Made by a program: the position numbers and the translations under genes. The notes beneath the pieces were generated by a model that did not search any database, was not told the origin of the DNA, and saw only the letters and a program-made list of their open reading frames with translations. Positions 36,388 to 44,479 of a DNA stretch of 64,000 bases are shown in pieces (the stretch's first letter is position 1; each line of letters begins with the position of its first letter). This stretch comes from Cellulomonas sp. Root930 (GTDB taxonomy: Bacteria > Actinomycetota > Actinomycetes > Actinomycetales > Cellulomonadaceae), in assembly GCA_001429255.1 (NCBI GenBank), contig LMJI01000001.1, positions 2,893,879 through 2,957,878 of the forward strand, given 5' to 3'.

Positions 36388-37335
36388 ATGGCTTCCACCC
36401 GGGTCGCCGCGATCCAGGCAGCTCCCGTGCTCATGGATCGGCAGGCGTGCCTCGACAAGGCGGTGCTCCTGATCGAGCAGGCCGCCGCGACGGGCGCCCG
36501 CGTGGTGGTCTTCCCGGAGGCGTTCATCCCGGGCACCCCGATCTGGATGGACTCGAGGCCCATCTGGGACGGGGACGAGGAGTGGTTCGCCATGCTCGTC
36601 GACCAGGCCGTGGTCGTGCCTGGCTCGGTGACCGAGACGCTCGGCGACGCGGCCCGGACCGCGGGTGTCTACGTGGTGATCAACGTCGAGGAGCGCGAGC
36701 CGCACGGCAGCACCATCTACAACACCACACTGCACATCGGCCCCGACGGCAGCATCGTCGCCAAGCACCGCAAGCTCGTGCCCACGGGTTCCGAGCGCAC
36801 GGTCTGGGGGATGGGCGACGGCTCGACGCTGCCCGTCGTCGACACTCCCTACGGCAGGGTCAGCGGGCTGACGTGCTGGGAGAACTACATGCCTCTCGCG
36901 CGCTTCTACCTCTACGCCCAGGGCATCGACATCTGGACGGCGCCCACGCTGGCCCAGGGCGACGGCTGGGTCGCGACCATGCGCCACATCGCTCGCGAGG
37001 GTCGCTGCTACGTCATCGGCGCGAACCCCTGCACGCACATCGACCAGATCCCCGCCGACTTCCCGCACCGCGACCAGGTCTGGACGGTCAAGGACGGGGA
37101 CGGCGGCTGGGTGGAGCCCGGCAACAGCGTGATCGTCGGGCCGAACGGCGAGCTGCTCGCCGGTCCGGTCCGCCACGAGGAGACGATCCTCACCGCGGAC
37201 ATCGACCTCGCGCACGTCCGCGCCGCGCGCCGGATGTTCGACCCCGCCGGGCACTACAACCGGCCCGACGTCTTCCGGCTCACCGTCGACACCCGCCCGC
37301 GACCGGCCTTCACGCTCGGCGACGAGCACCCCTGA
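36388..37335 (+). CDS. Nitrilase-superfamily enzyme, aliphatic nitrilase-like
   Basis: A 315-residue nitrilase with the complete triad: Glu44 (VVFPEAFIPG), Lys129 (KHRKLVPTGSE) and Cys163 (GLTCWENYMP). The CWENYMP context and length point to true nitrilases (branch 1), which hydrolyse nitriles to acids and ammonia, rather than amidases. The start ATG sits directly after GGAGG, too close for a normal site; TACGGT five bases before it suggests a leaderless transcript. Its stop codon lies in the first repeat of the next gene's operator cluster. Confidence 0.9.
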   Translation: MASTRVAAIQAAPVLMDRQACLDKAVLLIEQAAATGARVVVFPEAFIPGTPIWMDSRPIWDGDEEWFAMLVDQAVVVPGSVTETLGDAARTAGVYVVINVEEREPHGSTIYNTTLHIGPDGSIVAKHRKLVPTGSERTVWGMGDGSTLPVVDTPYGRVSGLTCWENYMPLARFYLYAQGIDIWTAPTLAQGDGWVATMRHIAREGRCYVIGANPCTHIDQIPADFPHRDQVWTVKDGDGGWVEPGNSVIVGPNGELLAGPVRHEETILTADIDLAHVRAARRMFDPAGHYNRPDVFRLTVDTRPRPAFTLGDEHP

Positions 37336-37383
37336 CACCACCTGACACCACTGGGGCTTGACGTGACACCACGGTGGTGTCAC
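37333..37383. repeat. Operator cluster: three TGACACCAC repeats and one inverted copy
   Basis: TGACACCAC occurs at 37333-37341, 37343-37351 and 37364-37372; the inverse GTGGTGTCA at 37374-37382 makes a 21-bp palindrome with 10-bp perfect arms around one G (37363-37383). This is the layout of cooperative ribbon-helix-helix operators, and the next gene encodes such a protein. Confidence 0.75.
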
Positions 37384-37386
37384 TAT
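37358..37386 (+). promoter_or_regulatory. Leaderless promoter of the RHH-DUF4097-ABC operon
   Basis: TTGACG (37358-37363), 17 bases, CACTAT (37381-37386), then six bases to the ATG at 37393. The palindrome of the operator cluster fills the spacer exactly, so bound protein would exclude RNA polymerase. Confidence 0.65.
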
Positions 37387-37392
37387 GGTGCT

Positions 37393-37881
37393 ATGGACCT
37401 CGGACAGTACGTCACCGACCTGCAGCGCCAGCTGGTGGAAGCCGCGGAGAACGGCACGGACGAGACCCGTGCCGTCGCCGAGCGACTGGTCGCCGGGCTC
37501 GATGCCGCCGCTCGGCTCGTGCTGCTCGACGTCCTGTCGGCGGCTGCCGGCGAGATCACGCGCGACCTCGCACCCGGCTCGGTCGACCTGCGGCTCCGGG
37601 GGCGCGACATCGAGTTCGTCGTGACCCACACCGCCTCCGAGCCCGAGGCCGACGACGGTCCGGCCGCACCCGTCGACCTCGACGACGTGAGCACCTCGCG
37701 CACGACGCTGCGCCTGCCCGACGCCCTCAAGGCCCGGGTGGACGAGGCGGCGATCGCTGACGGCCTGTCCGTCAACACGTGGCTGGTCCGCGCGATCGCG
37801 GCGGCCCTCCAACCCAAGCAGCGACGGAACGCGCAGCGGACCCTGCGCACCGGCGACAGCTTCGCCGGCTGGGCGCGCTAA
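37393..37881 (+). CDS. Ribbon-helix-helix (HicB/Arc-like) transcriptional regulator
   Basis: A 162-residue protein. The C-terminal part (about 105-145: TTLRLPDALKARVDEAAIADGLSVNTWLVRAIAAAL) is a ribbon-helix-helix DNA-binding domain as in HicB or Arc. The N-terminal 100 residues are helical (MDLGQYVTDLQRQLVEAAENG, ERLVAGLDAAARLVLLDVL) and then form strands with LRLRGRDIEFVVTH. No toxin gene adjoins, so it is better read as a regulator than as an antitoxin. It is first in an operon with a DUF4097 protein and a DrrAB-like transporter and probably represses that operon through the repeats covering its promoter. Confidence 0.82.
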   Translation: MDLGQYVTDLQRQLVEAAENGTDETRAVAERLVAGLDAAARLVLLDVLSAAAGEITRDLAPGSVDLRLRGRDIEFVVTHTASEPEADDGPAAPVDLDDVSTSRTTLRLPDALKARVDEAAIADGLSVNTWLVRAIAAALQPKQRRNAQRTLRTGDSFAGWAR

Positions 37882-37959
37882 CCCGCCCAGCCCCCGATAC
37901 ACCAGCCACGCGGACCCGCGTGGCCGGACGAACACACCCAGATCCAGGGAGGCGCCAGC

Positions 37960-38811
37960 ATGCCCACGTTCAGCACACCGACCCCGATCGACCTCGCCAT
38001 CAAGCTGTCGGTCGGCGAGATCGTCGTCGTCGCCGGCGACCGCACCGACACCGTCGTCACCGTGAAGGCCACCAACCCGGCCAAGTCGGTCGACCGCCGG
38101 GGCGTCGAGGACACCAAGGTCGACTTCGACGGCCAGCGGCTCACGATCACCGGTCCGAAGCCCCGGCTCAGCTGGATCGGCCCGGGGCCCTTCGACTCGG
38201 TCGACGTCGTGGTCGAGCTGCCGGCCGGGTCGCGGCTCACCGCCGAGATCTCGGTCGGCGACGTGCGTACGACCGGCCGCCTCGGCGCCACCCGGATCAA
38301 GGCGTCGTCCGGCGGAGCGGACGTCGAGACCACCGGTGACCTGTGGCTGCGCGCCGGGCACGGCGGCGTCACGGTGGGCACCGTGCAGGGCGGGCTGGAG
38401 ATCACGGCCGACCACGGTCAGATCCGGCTCGGCACGGTCACCGGGGACGCGATCCTCAAGGCGTCGCACGGCTCCGTCCGCGTCGGGGAGTCCGGTGGCG
38501 AGCTCGACGCCAAGCTCTCCTACGGCGACCTGGAGATCACGAACGCGCTCGCCTCGGTCACAGCGAAGACCGCGTACGGCGCCATCGTGCTGGACGAGGT
38601 CTCCGCCGGAGCCATCCAGCTCGAGAGCGGCTACGGGCAGGTCACCGTGGGCGTCCGCGAGGGCGTCCCCGCCTGGCTCGACCTGTCCTCGAAGGACGGG
38701 CACGTGCGCAACCACCTCGAGGCCGACCGCGCACCCGCGGAGTCCGAGCAGTCCGTCGCGATCCGGGCCCGCACCAGGTCCGGGAACATCACCGTCCAGC
38801 GCGCCCGCTGA
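37960..38811 (+). CDS. DUF4097 beta-strand-repeat protein
   Basis: A 283-residue protein made of short beta-strand repeats (for example IKASSGGADVETTG, LRAGHGGVTVGTV, ITADHGQIRLGTV, LKASHGSVRVGES), the DUF4097 beta-helix pattern. No signal peptide or membrane segment, so cytoplasmic. Role unknown; genes of this family often sit, as here, between a small DNA-binding protein and a DrrAB-type ABC transporter. GGGAGG precedes the ATG. An anti-regulator or membrane-stress sensor role is speculation. Confidence 0.82.
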   Translation: MPTFSTPTPIDLAIKLSVGEIVVVAGDRTDTVVTVKATNPAKSVDRRGVEDTKVDFDGQRLTITGPKPRLSWIGPGPFDSVDVVVELPAGSRLTAEISVGDVRTTGRLGATRIKASSGGADVETTGDLWLRAGHGGVTVGTVQGGLEITADHGQIRLGTVTGDAILKASHGSVRVGESGGELDAKLSYGDLEITNALASVTAKTAYGAIVLDEVSAGAIQLESGYGQVTVGVREGVPAWLDLSSKDGHVRNHLEADRAPAESEQSVAIRARTRSGNITVQRAR

Positions 38812-38846
38812 GCACCGACCACCACCAGAAGAAGGGAACGACACCC

Positions 38847-39620
38847 ATGACCAGCACCCAGGATCGCGCACCCGCGATCCGCCTCCAGAGCCTGGAGAAG
38901 TCCTACGGCGATCTGCACGTCCTGCGGGGCGTCGACTTCGACGTGGCGCCCGGCAGCATCTTCGCGCTGCTCGGGTCCAACGGAGCCGGCAAGACGACGA
39001 TCGTGCGGATCCTGTCCACGCTGCTGAAGCCGGACGCCGGGACCGCCACGGTCAACGGCTTCGACGTCACGACGGACCCGCTGCGGGTCCGTGAGTCCAT
39101 CAGCCTGACCGGCCAGTTCGCCGCGGTCGACGAGATCCTCTCCGGCAAGGAGAACCTCGTCCTGGTGGCCAAGCTGCGACACCTTCCGGCGCCGGACCGG
39201 ATCGCCGACGACCTGCTCGCGCGTTTCAGCCTCACGGAGGCCGGATCCCGCAGGGTGGCGATGTACTCCGGAGGCATGCGTCGCCGCCTCGACATCGCCA
39301 TGAGCCTGGTCGGACGGCCCGAGGTGCTCTTCCTCGACGAGCCGACCACGGGGCTGGACCCCGAGGCGCGCATCGAGGTGTGGCAGGTCATCAAGGAGCT
39401 GGCCGCGCGGGGGACCACCGTCCTGCTCACCACCCAGTACCTCGACGAGGCCGAGCAGCTGGCCGACCGCATCGCGATCCTCCACGAGGGCCGCATCATC
39501 GCGAACGGCACCCTCGGGGAGCTCAAGCAGCTCCTGCCGCCCGCGACCGTCGAGTACGTCGAGAAGCAGCCGAGCCTGGAGGAGATCTTCCTGGCCCTCG
39601 TCGGGAAGGACGTGTCATGA
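38847..39620 (+). CDS. ABC transporter ATP-binding protein, DrrA-like
   Basis: A 257-residue ATPase: Walker A GSNGAGKTT (43-51), signature YSGGMRRRLDIA (about 136-147), Walker B VLFLDEPTTGLD and switch TQYLDEAEQLAD. It is of the daunorubicin-resistance type that powers export of drugs or lipids; the C-terminal extension of DrrA is shortened (VEYVEKQPSLEEIFLAL). Coupled by ATGA overlap to its permease. Confidence 0.92.
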   Translation: MTSTQDRAPAIRLQSLEKSYGDLHVLRGVDFDVAPGSIFALLGSNGAGKTTIVRILSTLLKPDAGTATVNGFDVTTDPLRVRESISLTGQFAAVDEILSGKENLVLVAKLRHLPAPDRIADDLLARFSLTEAGSRRVAMYSGGMRRRLDIAMSLVGRPEVLFLDEPTTGLDPEARIEVWQVIKELAARGTTVLLTTQYLDEAEQLADRIAILHEGRIIANGTLGELKQLLPPATVEYVEKQPSLEEIFLALVGKDVS

Positions 39621-40381
39621 CCACCACCCACTTCATCGGAGACACCGCGGACCTGACCGGCCGCTCCCTGCGGCACATCACCCGCAGCGTGGACACGATC
39701 ATCACGACGGCGGTCACGCCGATCGCGCTCATGCTCCTGTTCGTCTACGTGTTCGGCGGGGCGATCCGGTCCGGCACCGACAACTACGTCAACTACCTGC
39801 TGCCCGGCATCCTCCTGATCGCGATCGCGTCCGGGATCGCCTACACGGCCGTCCGCCTGTTCACCGACCTGCAGAGCGGGATCTTCGAGCGGTTCCACTC
39901 GATGCCCATCTCCCGGCCGTCGGTGCTCTGGGCGCACGTGCTGACGTCGTTGGCGTCCAACGGGATCACGATCGTGATCATCGTGCTGGTGGGCCTGCTC
40001 ATGGGGTTCCGCACGTCGGCGGGGATCGGAGCGTGGCTGGCGGTCGCCGGGATCCTGACCCTGTTCACGCTGGCGCTCACGTGGGTCGCCGTCATCGCCG
40101 GCCTCTCGGCGAAGTCCGTGGACGGAGCCGCCGGGTTCTCCTACCCGCTGATCTTCCTGCCGTTCATCAGCTCGGCCTTCGTCCCCACCGAGACGATGTC
40201 GGGTCCCGTGCGGTGGTTCGCGGAGAACCAGCCGGTGACCTCGATCGTCAACACGATCCAGGACCTGTTCTCCGGGCAGCCGGTCGGGAACGACATCTGG
40301 ATCGCCCTGGCGTGGTGCGTCGGGATCCTCGTCGTCGCCTACGTGTTCGCGATGCGCACCTACCGGCGCAAGATCAGCTGA
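39617..40381 (+). CDS. ABC-2 type permease, DrrB-like
   Basis: A 254-residue membrane protein with six helices of the ABC-2 family (segments near 30-48, 60-82, 110-132, 138-160, 172-190 and 225-245). The SGIFERFHSMPISR cytoplasmic loop and FVPTETMSGPVRWFAENQPVTSIVN near the end are standard for DrrB-like permeases. It forms the exporter with the preceding ATPase; substrate unknown. Confidence 0.92.
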   Translation: MTTTHFIGDTADLTGRSLRHITRSVDTIITTAVTPIALMLLFVYVFGGAIRSGTDNYVNYLLPGILLIAIASGIAYTAVRLFTDLQSGIFERFHSMPISRPSVLWAHVLTSLASNGITIVIIVLVGLLMGFRTSAGIGAWLAVAGILTLFTLALTWVAVIAGLSAKSVDGAAGFSYPLIFLPFISSAFVPTETMSGPVRWFAENQPVTSIVNTIQDLFSGQPVGNDIWIALAWCVGILVVAYVFAMRTYRRKIS

Positions 40382-40388
40382 GAGGCGT

Positions 40389-40429
40389 CGATCCTCGTCC
40401 GGTCACCCGCGGTGACCGGACGAGGATCG
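40389..40429. terminator. Strong bidirectional terminator
   Basis: CGATCCTCGTCCGGTCACC pairs with GGTGACCGGACGAGGATCG over 19 perfect bases around a 3-base loop, 7 bases after the permease stop and 2 bases from the stop of the convergent gene. Confidence 0.88.
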
Positions 40430-40431
40430 CG

Positions 40432-40890
40432 TCACGACTGCTCGACGCGCTGCAGGGTGAGCCCGACCACCTGGTACGGCTCGTGCCCAGGCACGACGTT
40501 GTGCATGGTGATCGTCGCGTCCTGCGGCCGGACGTGGATGTGCCAGCCCCAGTCCGGTCCGGACTCCGCGGGGTAGGAACCCTCCAGTCGCACCCCGCCG
40601 GTGTCGTCGACGCCGCCGCTGAAGGTCATCCACGTCCCACCGGTGTGCCAGGAGTCGACCCAGACGGCCTGCGCACCGTCAGCCGACGCGTCTCCACCGA
40701 CCAGCAGGAGGCCGTCCTGCGCGGCGTCGCCGTCGGACCAGGTGTAGGCGATCGACACGAAGCGCGCCGCCGTCACGCCGACGGTCGCGGTCGCCGCGGA
40801 GGCCTGGTAGTCGTCGGTCGGCATCAGGCGCAGGCGGTTCGTGCCCTGCCAGGTGCCGAACAGCGGGGTGAGGTGATCGACGATGCTCAT
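40432..40890 (-). CDS. DUF1579-like (heme-/lipocalin-like barrel) protein
   Basis: A 152-residue soluble protein that opens with LTPLFGTWQGTNRLRLMP, the GTW-x-G start of DUF1579/nitrobindin-like beta barrels, followed by strands such as ARFVSIAYTWSDGDAAQDGLLLVGGD and TGGTWMTFSGGVDDTGGVRLEGSY. Function unknown. It is the last of four minus-strand genes (response regulator, kinase, membrane protein, this), 19 bp behind the membrane protein. Confidence 0.65.
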   Translation of the reverse strand: MSIVDHLTPLFGTWQGTNRLRLMPTDDYQASAATATVGVTAARFVSIAYTWSDGDAAQDGLLLVGGDASADGAQAVWVDSWHTGGTWMTFSGGVDDTGGVRLEGSYPAESGPDWGWHIHVRPQDATITMHNVVPGHEPYQVVGLTLQRVEQS

Positions 40891-40909
40891 GCCTGACGGT
40901 ACCGACGCG

Positions 40910-41578
40910 TCAGTGCGTCATGCCCTCCATCTGCGAGCCGTCGTCCATGAGGTGGCTGGGGTCCCACCCGACCACGGCCGGGTCGAGCATCCCCGCGATC
41001 ATGGCGATGTGCGCGACCACCAGGAAGAGGCCGACGAGAGTCGCGTGGACCTTCAGCCGCCTGTGGTCGTCCCAGCCGGCACCGACCACCCGCGTCTCGA
41101 GCAGGGTCATCCCGAAGAGAGGAACGATGCCGAGCAGGTAGAACCCGACCGCGACGACATCCGCCCACCCACGCCATCCGCCGGTCGTGGTCAGCGGGAT
41201 GACCGCGTGCTTCATGAGGTAGACGAGGACGCCGAGGAAGTAGAAGCCGGCGACCAGCCCGGCGTACCGGTTGACACCGGCCACGATCGGGGAGACCGGG
41301 CGGCGGAACAGGATGGCGAGCTCGCTGACCGCGATCGTCTCGGCGAGGATCACCGGCACGGCCATGAAGAGCAGCAGGTTCCACGGCTGGTTGGCCGCGA
41401 GGAGACCCATGTAGTGCGTCGAGCCCATGTCCTCGCCCGCGGGCCAGGCGGGCAGCAGCAGCGCGACGGCGACGATCGCGACGCTGACGGCTGCGACCGC
41501 CACGACTCCGACGCGGAGACCGGCCGCCCTCGGTGGCGATCCGGCGGTCCCGGTGGTGGTGGGAGCGGTGGCGACCAT
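40910..41578 (-). CDS. Multi-spanning membrane protein, unknown function
   Basis: A 222-residue protein with six predicted membrane helices (about 20-40, 53-75, 85-105 region, 115-130, 140-162 and 178-198). The tail is rich in Met and acidic residues (HLMDDGSQMEGMTH) and histidines occur at helix ends (STHYMG, MKHAVIP, KVHATL), which may hint at metal or heme contact but proves nothing. The ATG is chosen for the AAGGAA site. Direct repeats resembling a response-regulator site lie 83 bases upstream, so it is a candidate target of the adjacent two-component system. Confidence 0.65.
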   Translation of the reverse strand: MVATAPTTTGTAGSPPRAAGLRVGVVAVAAVSVAIVAVALLLPAWPAGEDMGSTHYMGLLAANQPWNLLLFMAVPVILAETIAVSELAILFRRPVSPIVAGVNRYAGLVAGFYFLGVLVYLMKHAVIPLTTTGGWRGWADVVAVGFYLLGIVPLFGMTLLETRVVGAGWDDHRRLKVHATLVGLFLVVAHIAMIAGMLDPAVVGWDPSHLMDDGSQMEGMTH

Positions 41579-41660
41579 GGGGAGTTCCTTCCACGAACGC
41601 GCCGGACGATCCGGTGCTCCCCCCACCGTCGTGGCCCCCGAGCCGCGCCCCGCTCACGGG

Positions 41661-41678
41661 CGATGAAGAATCGATGAA
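41661..41678 (-). promoter_or_regulatory. Tandem TTCATCG repeats, likely response-regulator site
   Basis: On the minus strand TTCATCG occurs twice with an 11-base period (plus-strand CGATGAA at 41661-41667 and 41672-41678), the spacing OmpR/PhoP-type regulators recognise. It lies between the kinase stop and the membrane-protein start. CACGGGC/GCCCGTG arms flank it and could form a hairpin, so a terminator role is an alternative. Confidence 0.5.
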
Positions 41679-41741
41679 GGCCCGTGCCTGCGGCTCGGTC
41701 CAGGAGCCGCGGTTGGGACCTACGGCCCACCGAGCACCGGA

Positions 41742-42860
41742 TCAGCCCGCAGGTGGCAGGTCGATGTCGAACGTCGAACCCGTGCCTGCCCCGGCGCTGC
41801 GGGCCACGACCGTGCCGCCGTGCGCGTGGACGAGGGCGCGGACGATCGCCAGACCGATCCCGGCGCCCCCGCGGTCCCGGTCCCGTGCCGTGTCGACCCG
41901 GTAGAAGCGTTCGAAGACGAGGTCGAGCTGGTCGGAGTCGATGCCGTCGCCGGTGTCGGCGACGCTCAGACGCACGCGACCCGTCCCGGTGCGCTGCGCA
42001 CGGAGCCGGACCGATCCGCCGCGCGGCGTGTGCCGCAGGGCGTTGTCGAGCAGGTTGCCGAGCACCTGGCTCATCCGGTCCGTGTCGGCGTCCACCGTCG
42101 GCAGCCCTGGGTCCACGTCGACGGTCAGGTCGACGCCCGCGAGGGCGTAGGCGCTCCGGGCACCCGCGTGCGCGGCGGAGAGGAGAGTGCCGGGTGCCGT
42201 CGGGGCCAGGACCAGACTGCGGGCCCCCTCTTCTGCGCGGGTGACCGCCGCGAGGTCGGTCGCGAGTCGCGCCAGCCGCGCACCCTGGTCCCGCAGCACG
42301 CTCACGGTCTCCGGCGTCAGGGTGGTCACCCCGTCCTCGAGCCCTTCCAGGTACGCGCCGATCACCGCGACCGGGGTGCGGACCTCGTGAGCCACGTCTG
42401 CGAGCAGTCGCTGCCGCAGGGCGTCGCCGTTCTCGAGCTGGCGCGCCATGTCGTTGAAGGCGTCGGCGAGCTGGTCGAACTCGGCGCCGAGCGACGGTCG
42501 GGCCACGCGTGAGTCGAGCCGGCCCGCCGCGATGCGGGTGGTCGCCGCGGACAGCGTGCCGAGGGAGGACGCGATGCGTCGTGTGAGGAACACGCTCACG
42601 GCGAGCGACGCCAGCACCGCCGCGGCGAGCGCGATGCCCAGGGCCAGGGCGCTGGCCGACCGGAAGGCCTCCTCGGCGTGCTGGACCGCCGTGGGGTCGG
42701 CCTCCGTCCCGGCCTCCACCATGTGCTGGTGGAAGATCGCCGGGCCCACAGCTCCGGCGACGACCCACGCGGTGAGCCCGCCGGTCACGACGACGAGGGC
42801 GAGCGCGGCCAGGAGCCGCCCGGCCAACCCTCGTCCGGGAGCGTCACCCGGCCATCTCAT
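41742..42860 (-). CDS. Sensor histidine kinase
   Basis: A 372-residue membrane kinase: helix 1 about 14-36, a short external loop (about 37-68, with HQHMVEAGTEAD), helix 2 about 70-92, a HAMP domain (about 92-145), the H-box LADVAHEVRTPVAVIGAYLEG (His about 155), then N (LGNLLDNALRHTPRGG), D (VADTGDGI) and G (GGAGIGLAIV) boxes. The external loop is very short, so it may sense the membrane or a small ion. ATG overlaps the regulator stop by 4 bp. Confidence 0.92.
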   Translation of the reverse strand: MRWPGDAPGRGLAGRLLAALALVVVTGGLTAWVVAGAVGPAIFHQHMVEAGTEADPTAVQHAEEAFRSASALALGIALAAAVLASLAVSVFLTRRIASSLGTLSAATTRIAAGRLDSRVARPSLGAEFDQLADAFNDMARQLENGDALRQRLLADVAHEVRTPVAVIGAYLEGLEDGVTTLTPETVSVLRDQGARLARLATDLAAVTRAEEGARSLVLAPTAPGTLLSAAHAGARSAYALAGVDLTVDVDPGLPTVDADTDRMSQVLGNLLDNALRHTPRGGSVRLRAQRTGTGRVRLSVADTGDGIDSDQLDLVFERFYRVDTARDRDRGGAGIGLAIVRALVHAHGGTVVARSAGAGTGSTFDIDLPPAG

Positions 42861-43582
42861 CCGCCGGTGCCGATCCGGTAGCCGACACCACGGACCGTGC
42901 GGACGTAGCGCTGCGCGTCCGCGGTGTCGCCGAGCTTCTGCCGCAGGTGCAGCACGTGCACGTCCACCAGGTGCTCGTCGCCGACCCAGTTCTCGCCCCA
43001 CACCGCGTCGATCAGGACACGACGGCTGAAGGCGACGTACGGGCTCTCGGCGAGCGTGGCGAGCACGTCGAACTCCGTCCGAGTCAGCGGCACCGGCTCA
43101 CCCGCCACGAGGACCTCCCGGCCGGACAGGTCGACCGTGAGCGCGCCGATGCTCAGCGGCTCGGTCGGTGCCGGAGGGGCGTCAGGGGTGCGCCGCGGTC
43201 GGCGGAGCAGGGCGGCGACCCGCGCGAGCAGCTCGCGAGGGCTGAACGGCTTGGTCATGTACTCGTCGGCACCCACCGACAGGCCGATGAGGGTGTCGAT
43301 CTCCTCACTGCGGGCGGTGAGCATCACCACGTAGCAGTCGGAGAAGGTGCGCAGCCGACGGCACACCTCGACGCCGTCGAGCAGGGGGAGCCCGAGGTCG
43401 AGCACGACGACGTCCGGGTCGAACGACCGGGCGACGACCAGACCCTGAGGGCCGTCGTGAGCCAGCCGCACCTCGAAACCGTCCCGCGCCAGGTACCCGG
43501 CGACGAGGGTGGCCAACGGCAGCTCGTCGTCGACGACGAGGGCACGTCGGGACGTCGTCGTCGGCGGGGCCATGCCGCCCAT
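42857..43582 (-). CDS. OmpR-family response regulator
   Basis: A 241-residue regulator: receiver with acidic pair DDE (18-20), phospho-Asp 62 (VVVLDLGLP), Thr in VMLTARS and Lys in YMTKPF; winged-helix output domain from about 140 ending VRTVRGVGYRIGTGG. A second ATG three codons on (43573) is possible; neither has a clear ribosome site. Paired with the following kinase; the repeats at 41661-41678 are a probable target. Confidence 0.92.
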   Translation of the reverse strand: MGGMAPPTTTSRRALVVDDELPLATLVAGYLARDGFEVRLAHDGPQGLVVARSFDPDVVVLDLGLPLLDGVEVCRRLRTFSDCYVVMLTARSEEIDTLIGLSVGADEYMTKPFSPRELLARVAALLRRPRRTPDAPPAPTEPLSIGALTVDLSGREVLVAGEPVPLTRTEFDVLATLAESPYVAFSRRVLIDAVWGENWVGDEHLVDVHVLHLRQKLGDTADAQRYVRTVRGVGYRIGTGG

Positions 43583-43627
43583 TCTGTCGGGCCGGATCGC
43601 GCGGATCCCGGGACCACCGACCTGGGT

Positions 43628-44479
43628 TCACCGGGCCGGGAGGCACGCCTGCAGGAATTCCAGGACTTCGCGGGCGGCGCGCGCGCTGGTGACCGTGGCC
43701 GCGTGGCTGCTCCCCGGCAGCAGACGGAGTGTTCCGCGGGGCAGGCCCGAAGCCGTGCGTCGGAACAGGTCGGGCCCGTAGTACCCGTCGGCGGTCCCGC
43801 CGATCACCAGCGTCGATGCACCGATGCGGTCCAGAGATCCGGTCAGGTCGAAGGCGTCCTCGGCCTCGATCGTCCGCACGAGGTCGTCGGCCTGCTGACG
43901 GGTGAGGGGTCGGGCCGTCAGGGGGACGAGCGTGCGCATCGCCAGGCGCGACGCGGCGGACGAGAAGACAGCCGGGACGGTCGCCGCCATGGCGCGCCGA
44001 TAGCGGCCCTCGCGCACGAGCGCTGCTTGCGTGCGCTGGACGGCGCGTCCCTGGTCCGACAGTCGGCACGCCCCCGCGAGGAGCACGAGGCGACGCACGC
44101 AGCCGGGATGGTCGAGCGCCAGCTGCAGCCCGATGGACGCACCCGTGGAGACACCGATGACGTCGACAGGCAGAGCGAGCTCGCCGGCGAGGGCCTGCGC
44201 GTGCTGCGACGCCAGCTGTGCCATCGTGCAGCCGGTCGCGATGCCGGGGGAGCGTCGCACGACGAGCACGGTCCGGTGCGCGGCGAGGCGACGGTAGGGG
44301 CGCAGCTCGAACGTCCGCGCGGGACCGGCCGGGTTCGTCGTGCCGCCCGTGCCGTCGAGTCCGGCCAGCACGACGACCGGGGGTCCCGACCCGATCGCGA
44401 GGTACGGCAGGCCTCCGGCCAGCGTCCCCTCCCGGACCGTCGACCCCACCGCGGATCCTCCGCGTACCCGTGCGGACAT
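43628..44479 (-). CDS. Alpha/beta hydrolase
   Basis: A 283-residue alpha/beta hydrolase: oxyanion loop VVVLAGLDGTGG (instead of HG), nucleophile elbow GVSTGASIG (Ser about 135), acid region LVIGGTADGYY and a catalytic His in LLPGSSHAAT (about 262). The unusual VLAGLDGTGG loop resembles some haloperoxidase/lysophospholipase-like members. Its ATG overlaps the stop of a small upstream gene (TGATG), with GGAGGG inside that gene. Confidence 0.82.
   Translation of the reverse strand: MSARVRGGSAVGSTVREGTLAGGLPYLAIGSGPPVVVLAGLDGTGGTTNPAGPARTFELRPYRRLAAHRTVLVVRRSPGIATGCTMAQLASQHAQALAGELALPVDVIGVSTGASIGLQLALDHPGCVRRLVLLAGACRLSDQGRAVQRTQAALVREGRYRRAMAATVPAVFSSAASRLAMRTLVPLTARPLTRQQADDLVRTIEAEDAFDLTGSLDRIGASTLVIGGTADGYYGPDLFRRTASGLPRGTLRLLPGSSHAATVTSARAAREVLEFLQACLPAR

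Noticed and set aside
37393..37881. Reading the RHH protein as a HicB antitoxin of a toxin-antitoxin pair
   Set aside because: There is no HicA-like or other small toxin gene on either side; the neighbours are a nitrilase and a DUF4097-ABC operon.
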